Assembly (NCBI GenBank): GCA_030704615.1 | Contig: CM060731.1 | Span: 35,152,001 to 35,216,000 of the forward strand | Origin: Takakia lepidozioides | Lineage: Eukaryota > Streptophyta > Takakiopsida > Takakiales > Takakiaceae | Direction: 5' to 3' | DNA length: 64,000 bases | In this document: positions 27,516-38,618 of the stretch, piece by piece | Numbering within the stretch: position 1 is the stretch's first letter | Layout of the letters: each line of letters starts with the position of its first letter | Notes under the pieces: model-generated | What the model saw: the letters and a program-made list of their open reading frames with translations, nothing else | Databases searched by the model: none | Told to the model about the DNA's origin: nothing | Translations under genes and position numbers: made by a program

Positions 27516-28505
27516 TCAGACCCTCCTTGTCAGATATGGAATAGTTCCTTCATGACGATCAAGACGGCGAGATGCATAAGCTATTACATGCTCTTTGCCT
27601 TCTACAACTTGACATAAAATTGCAGAGATGGCAACATTTGATGCATCAGTCTGAAGCAAGAAAGACAATTTAAAGTTGGGAAACATCAGGATGAGAGCTG
27701 AACACAAAGCCTTGCAAAGGGTGTCAAAAGCAGCCTGCTGGGAGAAGGTCCATTCAAACCTGGCATCTTTGCACAACACCTTGGTTAGGGGGTGGGCAAG
27801 CTTGACAAAGTTCTTAATGAAGTGTCTATAATAAGAAGCCAGACCCAGGAAAGATTTGATACAATGTTTATTCTTGGGAATAGGAAAGCCCCAAACAGAC
27901 GCAAGCTTTGCAAGATCAGGAAGCAAACCATCCTTGGATAGGATATGACCAAGAAAGTGTAGCTCAGGCATGAATAGTTCACACTTCATTGGCTTCACTT
28001 TGAGGCCTGTAGTACGCAATTTGTTGAATACACTTTGCAGATCAATCAAGTGGGCATCAAAACTGGTTGAATACACATTGATATCATCTACATAAATTAA
28101 GGCACATTCCCAATGAAGATTTCCCAAGATAACGTCCATGAGGCGTTGGAAGGTGGAGGTGACATTGCATAAAACCAAAGGGCATGGTCTCATATTGGTA
28201 TTTGTCATGCAACACACAAACGAGGTCTTTTCCTTGGCTGCTTCAGTGAGAGGAACTTGCCAAAAACCAGATGCAAGATCAAGAGAGGAGAAAATTGTAG
28301 CACCATGCAATTGATCCAAGGTTTCATTGATCATAGGCAGAGGGTAGGCATCCCTTTTAGTGATGTCATTCAGTTTCTTGAAGTCAACACAAAAGCGGGT
28401 GGTGCCATCTTTCTTTCCAACCAGGACAATAGGACTAGCCCAAGGAGAAAATACATTTTGACCATGCGTTCTCTTTTTGCTGGTCAATGATATTCTCAAC
28501 AACAA
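27516..28505 (-). pseudogene. Gypsy reverse transcriptase
   Basis: A 329-codon minus-strand frame with the Ty3-type RT order: [10 protein letters not shown], [10 protein letters not shown], Asp-Ala-Tyr-Pro-Leu-Pro, Phe-Ser-Ser-Leu-Asp-Leu-Ala-Ser-Gly, then the active site Tyr-Val-Asp-Asp. It continues with Phe-Leu-Gly-His-Ile and the start of RNase H (Gln-Thr-Asp-Ala-Ser). The segment between the Leu-Asp-Leu-Ala-Ser-Gly and Tyr-Val-Asp-Asp motifs is scrambled where Met-Pro-Phe-Gly-Leu is expected, which points to compensating shifts. It is the best preserved part of the element. Confidence 0.85.
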
Positions 28506-29722
28506 CAGACTTGATGTCCATGTAAAATTGCCACAGGGATTCTCCAGGCTGGTAAGTCCTGGAAGGGAGCAAAGCAGTCTAGAGGTCTTTCAGGAGGCTT
28601 GAACAAGGTTGTAGCCCATTCTATAAGGGTCGCCCAATTGAGGTTGGGATCATCCATGACTGATGCATGCAGCAAGTCCCGAGCTGACGCCTTCATCCGC
28701 ATCCTAAACATGGTCATTTTGATGTTCTCAGGCACGCTAGCAATGACTTCAAACATTTGAAGGTACCTATCAAAGTCTTCCCCCATATTGTACTCTGGAT
28801 AGGGTTGAGTGGTGAGTTGAGGGGTCAGATGACAAGGCAGACTGTGGTTTATGTGTCCAGGAAGAACAGAAGCATGAGCAGCACAGCAGGGAATAGTAGC
28901 TTGAGTAGGAACAGAAGAGGTATTGGCAGCATATATAGAATTAACAGCAGACGCAATACTTTGATTAACCCTACTAATGGCTGGTCCCATACTAGAGGAT
29001 GACATACTTAAATGTGGTGCCCGCATGCCCATGGGAAGGGCATGTGACACCATATTTGACTTAGCAGCTGGGTAGACTGACTGTAGGTGGGGCTATGACA
29101 CACCACTCATGGGAGGAATGGACATCACTCCCACCATATGAACTATTCTAGAGCTTAAATTGCTACCCTAAACAGGGACTGTATTGACATTGCTAGCATG
29201 TATACCCATACCCGGATTGGCTGCAGTCCGTGGCAATCCCCCCATCTATTGAACAAGAAGAGTTCTCACACGCCTTGCATGACCAACAGACGAGGTGGAG
29301 GGCACTGTTGCTACTGTCCCCCTACCTACAGCAAGACCAGAGACATTCAACAAAGGGACAGCACTTGAATGCAAACTTGAATTCAAAGAGCTAGTCCCTC
29401 CCCCGAGAGTGGGATTATGGAGGCTAATCACAGGCACATGAATCAGACTCATTATTGGGGCCGACATACCGCTCATAGTAGCCCAAACATCCGAACCAGA
29501 CCCGTCTACCCCCTGAACATGAATAAGATGGGATGGCAGACAGTTTAATTCCCGAGCCAGCGTAGGCTTGGTTTGTCCAGTCACCAAGGCTTCATCACTC
29601 CGATCATAAACAGAGAGACCCTCGGGGTTGGCTGTCCTAGAACCCTCATCTACCAATGCAATACCAGTTGGGGACTCTACAACTGCTCCCATCGTACTAG
29701 CATTCAAAAAATTCATCATCAC
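28496..29722 (-). pseudogene. Gypsy gag-like region
   Basis: Two minus-strand frames, 29722-29246 and 29053-28496, encode a Ser/Thr/Pro-rich N-terminal part and a capsid-like part. The latter has Asp-Arg-Tyr-Leu-Gln-Met-Phe-Glu, Arg-Met-Arg-Met-Lys-Ala-Ser-Ala-Arg-Asp-Leu-Leu and Trp-Ala-Thr-Leu, in keeping with a retrotransposon gag. No nucleocapsid Cys-His knuckle is visible. The frame runs almost directly into the reverse transcriptase frame near 28500. Confidence 0.6.
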
Positions 29723-29899
29723 TCACCATGAGATTACCTACCTGCACGTTGTCCGATCCCTCATTCATTTCTACTACACTTTCGGCCAACGGCTCTCCTG
29801 AACTATTCATGGACCTCTGTCTTCCGGATCTCAACCAAGTAGTTCTAGAATCACCTAACATACAAGAAACGAAGTTAGATTGAAAGCACAACCTTTAAG

Positions 29900-31690
29900 C
29901 AGCCGGGATATGGAGAGTGGGCCAAACACTTAGTGAGCTGTCATCTGGAACCCAAGTGGAACAATGTACCACCCTCAACACTTTGTGTGACTGCAACTCG
30001 TAGACTCCCAATGCCAACCGTCAGCTCCCTTAAGCCAAAAACCAACGTGGGTTGTGTTACCCTCTCTCCATGTGCGCGAAAGCACAGCCAAGTTTGAATA
30101 GTCACTCAATCTCTCAAACGCAATCGGGCGAACCACTCGCTGTGAAGCAAAGGTAGTACCCACACCCAAGACTACTAGATTAGACGACTGCACTATCAAG
30201 GCCCCACCCTTCAAACCATGAACCAACTAGGCTTCCTTGCAATGAGCTATGGTGATTGTGAAGAAATCAGAGATGTTTTCTCGCTCTTTTCCACTCCCAC
30301 ACACCACCAATAGTGACGCTAACTCATGAGGAAGATGCTTGCCATACACCAAGTCCACTTTCTCCACTTTAACTCACCAAAACCGCGCCATTCATCCTAT
30401 GGCAACTAACCAAGCATGGCTGATTTCCAACCCTTGTAAGCACTCATTCACACGCTCTTCTTGGTAGTAGCACACCTCTTAGTGCCTATTCCAGCCCCTA
30501 CACTTGCCGCTTCAAGAGCCATGCTCTCCTCAAGCTTAAGGTTGAAACCCCAACTCAAACATATGCTCTACAAGTGCTTTTCATTCACCTAAGTGGAAAC
30601 CAGCCCTTTTCATGACTTCTTGCTCTCCAAGGCTTGAAAATAGAAGCCTCAATGGGCTGAAAACATGCTCCACATAAACATCACCTCATACACAAAGGAA
30701 TGAACTTGTTCCTTTCACCTTCTAGCTCTCCTCAAGCTTGAAGTTGGAAGCCGCACTTGGAAAGCATGCTTCACACATGCGCCACTTGCTTGGTCAACCA
30801 CTTGTTTTACCAAGAGCAATCCAAGAACTCATAAAACTAGCAAAAACACTCCCTTTTAGCGCCTTAGCTTGATTGTTTGTCAACCAAATGAAACCCCACT
30901 TGGCTTCAATTCACCATGGACAGAACAACCACTTCTTAGATTCTCTTCAACTACTCAATGCTCATCAAACTACCCTTGTTGTGCTCATTCGTGTTTCCAA
31001 CCTAAGCATGTGCCGCTTCTCTTGTGATGCAAGAGCTCTTCTCCAAGCTTTCAAACCCTTAATGCACATACAAGCTCTTTCATTTGCAAGACCATGCAAG
31101 CTTTGTGATGTAAGAGAGTTCTCCTTAAGTGCTCCACCTTTATAGAGCAAAGCAATGCTTCTCAAACCCTAACATCCATGTTCTTCACGCCACAAATATT
31201 TTCCTTTGCAACACCTGCAACACCTTGCAACAAAGAGCTCTCTACCACGCTCTCTTCAACAAGCTCTCAAGCTCTTCAACACGTAAGTGCTAAACTAACC
31301 CTTACATTCTGCACTCACAAGCATAAGGTCATCTTCTTGTAGTGATAAATGAAAGTGAACAAAATGGAAACACACCACTTATGAACCACTCAATCACATA
31401 AACTAAGTCAAGCCAAGGGCACCCTTGCTAAGGGAATCCACCCTACAAAGCCCTCACCACACCACTTATGAACCACTCAATCACATAAACTAAGTCAAGC
31501 CAAGGGCACCCTTGCTAAGGAAATCCACCCTACAAAGCCCTCTCCCTCTCAATACCTAGAGCTATGGAGGTGAGAGAGGCTCATGGAGGCTCAACTACAA
31601 GAAGAGTGGAAGGAAAGAGAATGAAATGAAATGGAACTTGTAACGACCACAGAAAGCTCCAAGAGCTTACGGGACCAAATCGGAAAACAT
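29900..31690. other. Non-coding, repeat-bearing region
   Basis: No gene is seen. Three related stretches of roughly 95-100 bases begin at about 30531, 30625 and 30727, each with 'caagctt/caaggctt' followed by 'gaagcc'-like sequence. The region may be the leader or LTR side of the adjacent gypsy element. Confidence 0.35.
31372..31542. repeat. 87-base direct tandem duplication
   Basis: Two copies, 31372-31458 and 31459-31542, are nearly identical; the second differs by a g-to-a change and ends earlier. There is no coding content. The high identity implies a recent duplication. Confidence 0.9.
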
Positions 31691-32010
31691 GAGAGAGGAC
31701 ATTGTTATAGAAAATGGATATTGTCTTCAAGCTGTCTGCACACCAGGCATTGACAATCTCCCTTTCCTCTCTGCATCCGTTTATTGTTTGAAAGTAGACT
31801 CCCCACCCTCAGTTAAAATTACAGTAGTGCCAAAACTACCCTTCACTCACCCATGTCACAAACTGGAAACGAGTTCAGGGTTTTATGCCTAACTTTTGTT
31901 CGGATATTCTGCACGGTTTCAACATGGCCTTAGACACGTCAGCTTCCGAGTCAGCTTCTTAGCAGGGTCAGTTCCTCCTGCATAATATTCAGGTACTTGA
32001 AAATATCCTC
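31690..32010 (-). mobile_element. LINE fragment (RT C-terminal/zinc knuckle region)
   Basis: Diverged match to 2456-2790 of the minus-strand LINE, including the 'ctccctttcctctctgc' block and the segment around 'aactggaaac.agttcagg'. It is more decayed than the 2.1-4.8 kb copy, with no open frame. Confidence 0.65.
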
Positions 32011-32289
32011 TTCCCGTTCCTGTTTAAATGGGTTGGACTGGATGTTGGCAGATCCACTGCCTTTGTCTCCAGACACAATCAGGGGTACAGGCAGCTATCC
32101 ATCCATGCATCCTAGACCCAGCCCAATTCTTTGAACCTTTTTCCTTGGAAGAGCCTCCCTCTCCTCTGGCCTTCAGACATGCAGCTCCCTCACTCTTGGA
32201 GCCAGCTCCCATTTTTGGGCTTAGAATCCACAATGCTCATTTTGCAATACTTCCACCCTTCCTCATCAGCTCCCACCCCTGACTACATA

Positions 32290-32660
32290 GAAATAATGTA
32301 CTAATAAGACATTTTCCATAGCCATGTGGCCATAGACCCTGTGCCCAGTTCGGGCTGAACAGAGAACAGACAGTACGTCTATGAGGGTCTCACACTCCAG
32401 TAGTGGGACTTACCTTGTTATAACTAATTAATTTAGGCTCTCCAAATTTCCTCTAGAAAGCTGTTCACACAAACATCAATCTGCTGCGAGCTGCGTAGCA
32501 ATTAGACCCCAACAGGACCAAGGCTTTATGTTCAGCCTCGAGAGGTTGAAATTTGGTGAACAGGTCCTGAAGAGGGTCACTCTCTGATCAGAATACCCCG
32601 GACATTGTAACAGATAATGGATATTCAGCCTCCCTAAAATGCAAAGACAATCTCCTCAGG
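32290..32660 (-). mobile_element. LINE 3' end fragment
   Basis: Diverged match to about 2100-2480 of the minus-strand LINE: the tail block (32297-32350), the 'gggacttacctt' and 'ctctagaaa' segments, and the region before the zinc knuckle. Its order relative to the preceding fragment shows it is a separate copy. Confidence 0.65.
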
Positions 32661-32699
32661 TCAGCATGTATCTCAATTTGCGGATGTGATTTGTCATCT

Positions 32700-33260
32700 A
32701 CACAGAACACATGCACCTGGTTCTCCACCTCAATGCATCTGTGCCATGGCTCTTTTTCTCACACCTGCATCCTCCATCATCTTTCTTACCTTTGCTTGAT
32801 CATCCCACCTCCCAACAGCGCACCTATTGCATATGAGCACATAAGATCCAGTATCTTTTGGATTGCACTTGAGAAGGCATTTTGCAGCATATTCTGCTCG
32901 ATCCATATCGTCATGAAGATTGCAGGCAGCAAGCAATGCCCCCACACAGCAGCACCTGGTTCAAATGGCATTTTCTTGATGAAGCCCTTTGCCTTATCCA
33001 ATTGCCCTGCACGGCCAAGAATATCCACCATGCAGCCAAAATGCTCAGCAGTAGGGGTGACGTCATGATCCCGACTCATGGAATCAAAGTGGTGACAACC
33101 TTCATCCACCAAGCCCATATGGGTACATGCAGAGAGAACACATACAAGGTGATACCATTTGGCTCCAAACCTTCATGTTGCATTTGTTCAAATAGTTGGA
33201 GGGCTTCCCAACCACACCCATGCCACAACCACAAGTTGTAATAACCACTCTGAACGAAGA
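32700..33260 (-). pseudogene. PPR protein C-terminal relic
   Basis: Minus-strand pieces match the end of the PPR gene at 55-57.6 kb: Glu-Ala-Leu-Gln-Leu-Phe-Glu-Gln-Met-Gln (about 33200), Gly-Leu-Val-Asp-Glu-Gly, [11 protein letters not shown], Leu-Gly-Arg-Ala-Gly-Gln-Leu, then Val-Trp-Gly and a frame change into an E-motif-like tail. Several frameshifts and the missing upstream repeats make it a dead fragment. Confidence 0.8.
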
Positions 33261-34270
33261 GTGGTCTTATGAAGGGCCACTCTAACATGCTGTGTGTAAC
33301 AAAAATGCGATCTCATACAAGTCAAATCTATGGCTGCTCAATATAGTGGTGATCTTGAAGTGGTAAACTTAGCAGTACAACCAACATGGACAACATTGAC
33401 AACCAAGTGCCATTCAAAAGAAGGTAGATATCAGCAGCACAACCATGTGTACCGGGTCAGCAGAACTACATAAAAAAATGTTATACGAAGAAAACCGTAA
33501 GGTCACAACAATAGGTCACAACAATATTTCGTCAGGCCCGCAAACCTACAGAATTGTTCTATCAAATCCTTCACACAGTCGGCTGGATGTCGACCAGAGA
33601 TGGTCACATCCTCCACTGGAACATCCATGGCATGTGCCTGGACGCTCTCCTTTCTGGAAGCAAGGAGGTGGATATCATAGCTGGGCCCTATTTGACAGTG
33701 AGCCATTTTTACAAGCCAAGAACTGTCAACCTACAAGACTTTGGTACATCTACACTCTATCTCTCTAAATGTTTAAGACAACCTTGAGGGGAAGGAATAG
33801 ACTGGTGAACTTGCAGAAGTCTAGCCTCTACCCACTGGGCTGGTTCTATACTTCCCAACCACTTGAAATGTAATTAAGTCTGAAAATGATCATTGCATCC
33901 GATTCATGCAAAGTGGGGTATTTGGGAATTGAATCTCTCCTTGATGAATCTGGTTATGGGAGTGGATTGTAGAGCATAATTGTGCACTAAAGATTTATAG
34001 ACTCTCTTTCACAGGCATGTATGCTATACCCTTATCCAAACCCATTAGCTAGCCTCTATAAAATTTGCCTGTGGCATTATTTCTGAACTAACTTTTATTT
34101 TAAGCATTCCACATGAAGAGTGTGAACTGTTTGAATGGGCCCCATTAACGTTGGGTTTGCAGGGCACATGCACATTTGGACTCAGTCATCGCCATCGCTG
34201 CTGGCAACAACTTTTGTCTATCTCGATAATGTAGGAAAGATCATGCAAAGTCCCAAGGGAAAGAGATGGT
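33261..34270. other. No recognisable gene
   Basis: AT-rich sequence with short open frames of no recognisable family. I see nothing to annotate. Confidence 0.3.
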
Positions 34271-34284
34271 GACGGTGTAGAGTT

Positions 34285-34530
34285 GAAGATTACCTGAGAC
34301 GTTTCATGAGGCTCCCTCCCGATTCGGCCTGCGCCTACAGTGCCCACAACTTTGTCTCCCAGGTCGTGTGATCTGTGAACTATTTCTGCCACGTCCCATT
34401 GCCCTTCCAACACTTGCTTCCATCCTGAAGAAAGTTTCGCACCATAAACAGCAACTGCGGTTGGTCTCACAGTGGCCGAGGTCACAGGTTTGATATTTGA
34501 ATGCCGATCCCACCTTCCATCTGAGCTATG
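34285..34530 (-). pseudogene. Formate-dehydrogenase-like relic
   Basis: The minus strand encodes Gln-Val-x-Glu-Gly-Gln-Trp-Asp-Val-Ala-Glu-Ile, then Tyr/His-Arg-Ser-His-Asp-Leu, and [13 protein letters not shown]. This is the NAD-binding glycine loop and preceding segment of plant mitochondrial NAD-dependent formate dehydrogenase. After the loop the frame loses similarity, and the flanking exons are not seen. It may be one surviving exon of a dead gene. Confidence 0.55.
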
Positions 34531-34911
34531 ACAGGCCAATTGTTAGTGTCTAGATATTACATCTTTGGGAGATTGGTTTCAGCGTAACCCACTAGGAATG
34601 CTCTTACTTTGGAGCTGATTGTGGTGATACGTGATTACACACACCAGGGTAGGACCCACTCGGTCTACAACCGCCTTCATAGCTCTCCCACACAAATCTG
34701 GTTGCAGAATGATCTAGTGTTATGTGGGTTGGCAAGATTTGACATATAATTACCCCCGAACAGAGATGTGGCAAATAGCGCTGCCCAGGGTTACACTGCC
34801 AAAAAGACGGAGGCGGAATGGAGGCAGTATATAGCCCTTGAGGTAATCTTAGGGCTGGTGAGAGGGAGGGAGCACAGAGAGGAGACGTTGATCAACGTTT
34901 TTTACACGCAG

Positions 34912-37900
34912 TGAATGCATGTGAACCTCGTCTTGAACGTTGACTTTGGGAAGACTTTCTCGCACAAACCTACTTCACACTGGAGGCCTATATCAGGAGA
35001 TGCGCTCGCTGTCTGGAACAACTGCTTCTGCAGGGAGTTTGAGAAAGACAAAGGAATCTCCAGGTCGTACGAATTCAAAAACCAGTACAACAGCTAGCAA
35101 GCAATGAAACGAGTGTTGTACAGGTGTGACCTCCAAGAAACAAATCTGGTACTTGAAGTGTATGTTTCTGTATTCTTGTGTCGTTCTTTCCATGTAGATT
35201 TGCGAATTTGAAGGTTTTGAGGGAGCTCCGAGGGCTCTGGACAAGCAGTCAAGAAACATTGCGTTAACGCAAGCTTGTATCCCGTTGTTTTCGTTTCACT
35301 TTCCTATACCTGGGGTATGCAATAATGTCATTTTTCTGCATGTGAAAGGGAAAAAACTGACAGGAAAATCAACCTTGCGTCAACGCAAGGTTGATAAGGG
35401 CCAGGCTAGGTAGGTTTTCCTGTGTTTTTGGGCTGTAATTTGCTGTCGTTTCCAGTTCCAATGCTGCCAAGATGAACATAAAGTCTATTTGGAGTCTGTT
35501 TGAAATGATGTTTAGAGCTTACACTGTACCAACAAACCGCCTTGCGTTGACGCAACGTTGTTTGACGATATGGATTGCTAGAAATGTCCCGCAACAATAC
35601 CCCGATTTCCATACAATTGTAGGAAAGCTATGGTTATCAGATACCATGGACAGGTGTTTCAACAGAGGAATTCAACATTGCGCCAATGCAAGGTTGAATA
35701 TCCATACCAACAGATATTCGGATGGTTGTTTTCAAGCACTGTTTTCCATTTCCTCTGTGAATGAAAACAACCTTGCGTTGAAGCAATGTTGAATTGCGCT
35801 TGTCAATCACTGTTTCTTTCAATGCAACATTATCATAGGTGTGTCCGCCAATCTACTTTGCGTCAATGCAAGGTTGATTGGGAATTCCATGTTGTGCATG
35901 AGATGTTTTAGGAAAATGGGCTTTCCCTCTCGTAAGTGCTCGTGAAAGTACAGTTCTCCACATTTGTTGTTTCTCATTTCTGCTCGAATCAACATTGGGT
36001 CAACGCAAGGTTGATTCGGGCTTTCAAAAGTTGGTTTCTCAGTGTTACTGACCTGCATTCCAATACCTTTTTCCCGATGTGTGATCTGTTTCCTGTTCAG
36101 ATCGAATGGCTATCTGGATTTTGGGTTTGTGTAATTTAGGTACATGTATAATGTCCTCATACCGGGAAAGTACCTTAGTGATGACCCTGACTTCATCTAC
36201 TCATGGGCTAACCCCTCCAATGACAAGACAATGTACACGGCTGGTATTGCCAGAGACTGGAGCAGGGCGCACTTCAGAGACTGTGGGTGGTACCTCGACC
36301 TGCCAAAACAAGACACACCATTCGATGAAGTTGTTTTGAGAAACCTTAACGACAACGCCACAGCAATTGCCCCACTGGTTGACAAAGACATTCAGGACAA
36401 AATCATTACTGCTTTGGCTGCAAAAGAGCCCGAGAAATCTGCTACTCCAAAACGGAAGGGGAAGATTGTCGGGGATCCGAATGGGAAGGGGAAGAGTGCA
36501 GCTCCATAGGGACATGGACCGTTAGAGGTCGCTGAAAGACAGCCTTCTCCAACTAGGAGGGATAGGAGAACATCAAAGTCGAGGGAGTAGCCTTTCGAGG
36601 CGAGAGAACATCCATCCAGGGTTTTGGGCCTGTTCCATCGTAAGGTGCTGAATAAAAGTTTTCTTGCAATGATGGAATCCAGGAAGTCCACATTCAAAGG
36701 GGTGCCGTCGAAATCATGGGACATGCTTGTTTCGTTCCTCACTCAGGTAAGCACATATGTCTTAACTATTGTATGAATAATTTTGTTTTGGCAACTTGTT
36801 TTGGCTTGTCCAGGGGATTGATTTCGTGTTGGATTTGGATTGGGCTTCTGACACTGTCTCCTGTTTTTTGCTGTAGGTCACAAAAAGGCTGGATTGGGTG
36901 AATGGAGTTCAGCAGGCATACGCGACTGACCTTGTGGGTGCTGGACATTCCTGACGGTTTTCCTGTCCCTGATGTGTTGCCTTCCAATTCGACCCCAACT
37001 TGGAACAAATCGGATTCTCGTTACTGGCAGTGGGCTTTCTCATTCAGCAACAAATTCCTTTCTGACTCGGGGGCTCTTCTTCTCATGCAGTCAAAGGACA
37101 TGTCGGCACGGAGAACTCTTTTCAGCTACATGAAAGCTTCCAGGTTTCGTGTCATCAAAACTTGGACATGCATCAACACTCTGACTCTTACGAAGGGCGA
37201 GTTCCCGGGGCAGAAAGTGAGTTGGTTCATTTCAATTAAAGTTTTGTGGTTTTTCAGTAAATGTCAAAAGGCAGGTTATGTCTTTTGCCTCATGCTCTCT
37301 TCGTGATTATTGACAGATTTGGGTGTTCGAAGCTTTGTGCCTGGTGAGGGTGCGGAAGGACACTCTTCCTCCTGGTATTGCTGAGTTCCAGTTGAGGGAC
37401 CTTGCAGCTCACATTGACCCCACCTGCGAGCCTGTGGAGGATGATGTAATCTTCAATTACGTGGACTCGGGTCGAACTACGAAAAGGTCGATTGGTGTCC
37501 CTGGGAGATGTGCACGGGAGAAATCTCCATCTTTCATGCAGACTTTGGTGGAGACATGCAGCCGTCACGGTGGACGAGTGGTTGACTTGTCTATTGGCAC
37601 AGGTGGGGCCCTGAATATTGTGTTTGAAATATGGGCAGTGACCTTAGGGAAGCCCTGTTTTAATTTCTCGTTCGTCTTGGATTTGCAGGAGCATCTTTTC
37701 ATGCTTGCAAGAGCGCCGGAAGGCACTTCTTCGGCATGGAGGCTGATACGGAGCTCTTCTCAAGCGAGCTTCGTCAGCTTGAGTCGGGCACTACTTCTGC
37801 CCCATCCACGGAGGGACTTTTGGAGGAGCCCGAAGCGCCTGACGAGGATCTCGACGTGGACTCCGATTTTGAGTGTGAGTAAGTTCGGCTGTAATCATGC

Positions 37901-38358
37901 AAAATATGTTGCATTTCCTTGTGTCATTCCCGTTCGACAGATGGTTGCTTACATTGTCTATTTCTGGATGATAACATCTACCACCATTCCTCTTCTTGCC
38001 TTCCAGAGTTCGGCACCAGTCATCGAATCAGCAGACACCTTTCGGTTTCCAATGATACTACATGTCCCCGAGTCCCCCTAGAGCTTACCGCTTGCCGGTT
38101 TATGTGGAAGCTTGCGCACGGGTGTTATCCCAACAAACAATGTATTCGCATCTCCATGGGGGTCGTGGAAACGAAAAACGTCGCGGATGTGCTGCTGTAT
38201 TCATAGATGATATTGCTGCAATCTCTAGAAGTGGTTCATCTGAACCTCCAATAGTTCTTGAGGTTCAAGTACCGAGGCTTAATAAAATGTGTTTTGGTTT
38301 TGCTTCCATCCCCAAACTGTTTTTCAAGTTCTTCGCGCGTTCCCGTAAGTACAGTTAG
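34912..38358 (+). pseudogene. N4/N6 DNA-methyltransferase-like gene, six exons, broken
   Basis: Exons inferred from splice sites and phase: about 34912-35063, 36140-36746, 36877-37216, 37317-37602, 37689-37878 and 38007-38358. The N-terminal module (exon 2) is Trp/Asp/Pro-rich and ends in a Lys-rich tail. Exons 3-5 read Val-Leu-Asp-Ile-Pro-Asp-Gly (position of the catalytic Asp-Pro-Pro-Tyr), Glu-Lys-Ser-Pro-Ser-Phe-Met-Gln-Thr-Leu-Val-Glu, then Arg-Val-Val-Asp-Leu-Ser-x-Gly-Thr-Gly (SAM motif) and Phe-Gly-Met-Glu-Ala-Asp. This order, catalytic motif before SAM motif, is that of beta-class N4/N6 DNA methyltransferases; a methyl-transfer role is inference. Disablements are TAG 36507-36509, TAG 36588-36590, one extra G near 36936 and TGA 38053-38055. 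Because the catalytic motif is degenerate, intact relatives may also lack activity. Confidence 0.55.
35255..36018. repeat. Array of seven spaced imperfect palindromes
   Basis: Copies lie at 35255-35276, 35368-35395, 35534-35563, 35670-35699, 35768-35791, 35849-35880 and 35985-36018, with centres 85-167 bases apart. The core is TTGCG, a 4-base centre, and CGCAA. The copy at 35368 has perfect 12-base arms around TCAA. All seven sit in the inferred 1076-base intron 35064-36139 of the methyltransferase-like gene. Confidence 0.85.
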
Positions 38359-38618
38359 GGATTGCCTGGGGTAGGTCTTCGGATTCCGGAATTGAAAAAT
38401 GTTTGTGGGTTGGAATGAATGTACTGCTTTGCAAAAAAAAGGGTTTGCTGTTAATATTCAATTATCTAGTGGGCGATCTCCTCATTCCAAAGTCATGACC
38501 TCAATCCTAAACCATCCGCAAACCTGCCATTGTTCTCGGCCAGAAAGAATATTCATGTGGGGGCAATGAAGAGGGATCAAAAAATAAGGACATAGGCGAC
38601 AGCCGATCCGCAGTAATA

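Larger units (their letters stand above)
25547..29891 (-). mobile_element. Ty3/gypsy LTR retrotransposon, decayed
   Basis: On the minus strand, from high to low coordinate, the order is gag-like frames (29891-28496), reverse transcriptase (28505-27516), RNase H end (27362-27153), integrase zinc finger (26690-26310), integrase core (26203-25775) and a short C-terminal tail (25771-25547). This RT-RH-IN order is that of Ty3/gypsy. Frames are separated by stops and shifts. The protease expected between gag and RT is absent. LTRs could not be identified. Related direct repeats lie upstream at 30.5-31.5 kb. Confidence 0.85.

Noticed and set aside
35255-36018. CRISPR array
   Set aside because: This is a plant intron: the repeats are palindromes with varying arms and uneven spacing, and no cas genes are present.
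37323-38081. A 252-codon plus-strand frame as one exon
   Set aside because: It reads through two introns. The splice sites at 37603-37688 and 37879-38006 restore the conserved Gly-Thr-Gly and Gly-Met-Glu-Ala-Asp motifs in another frame.
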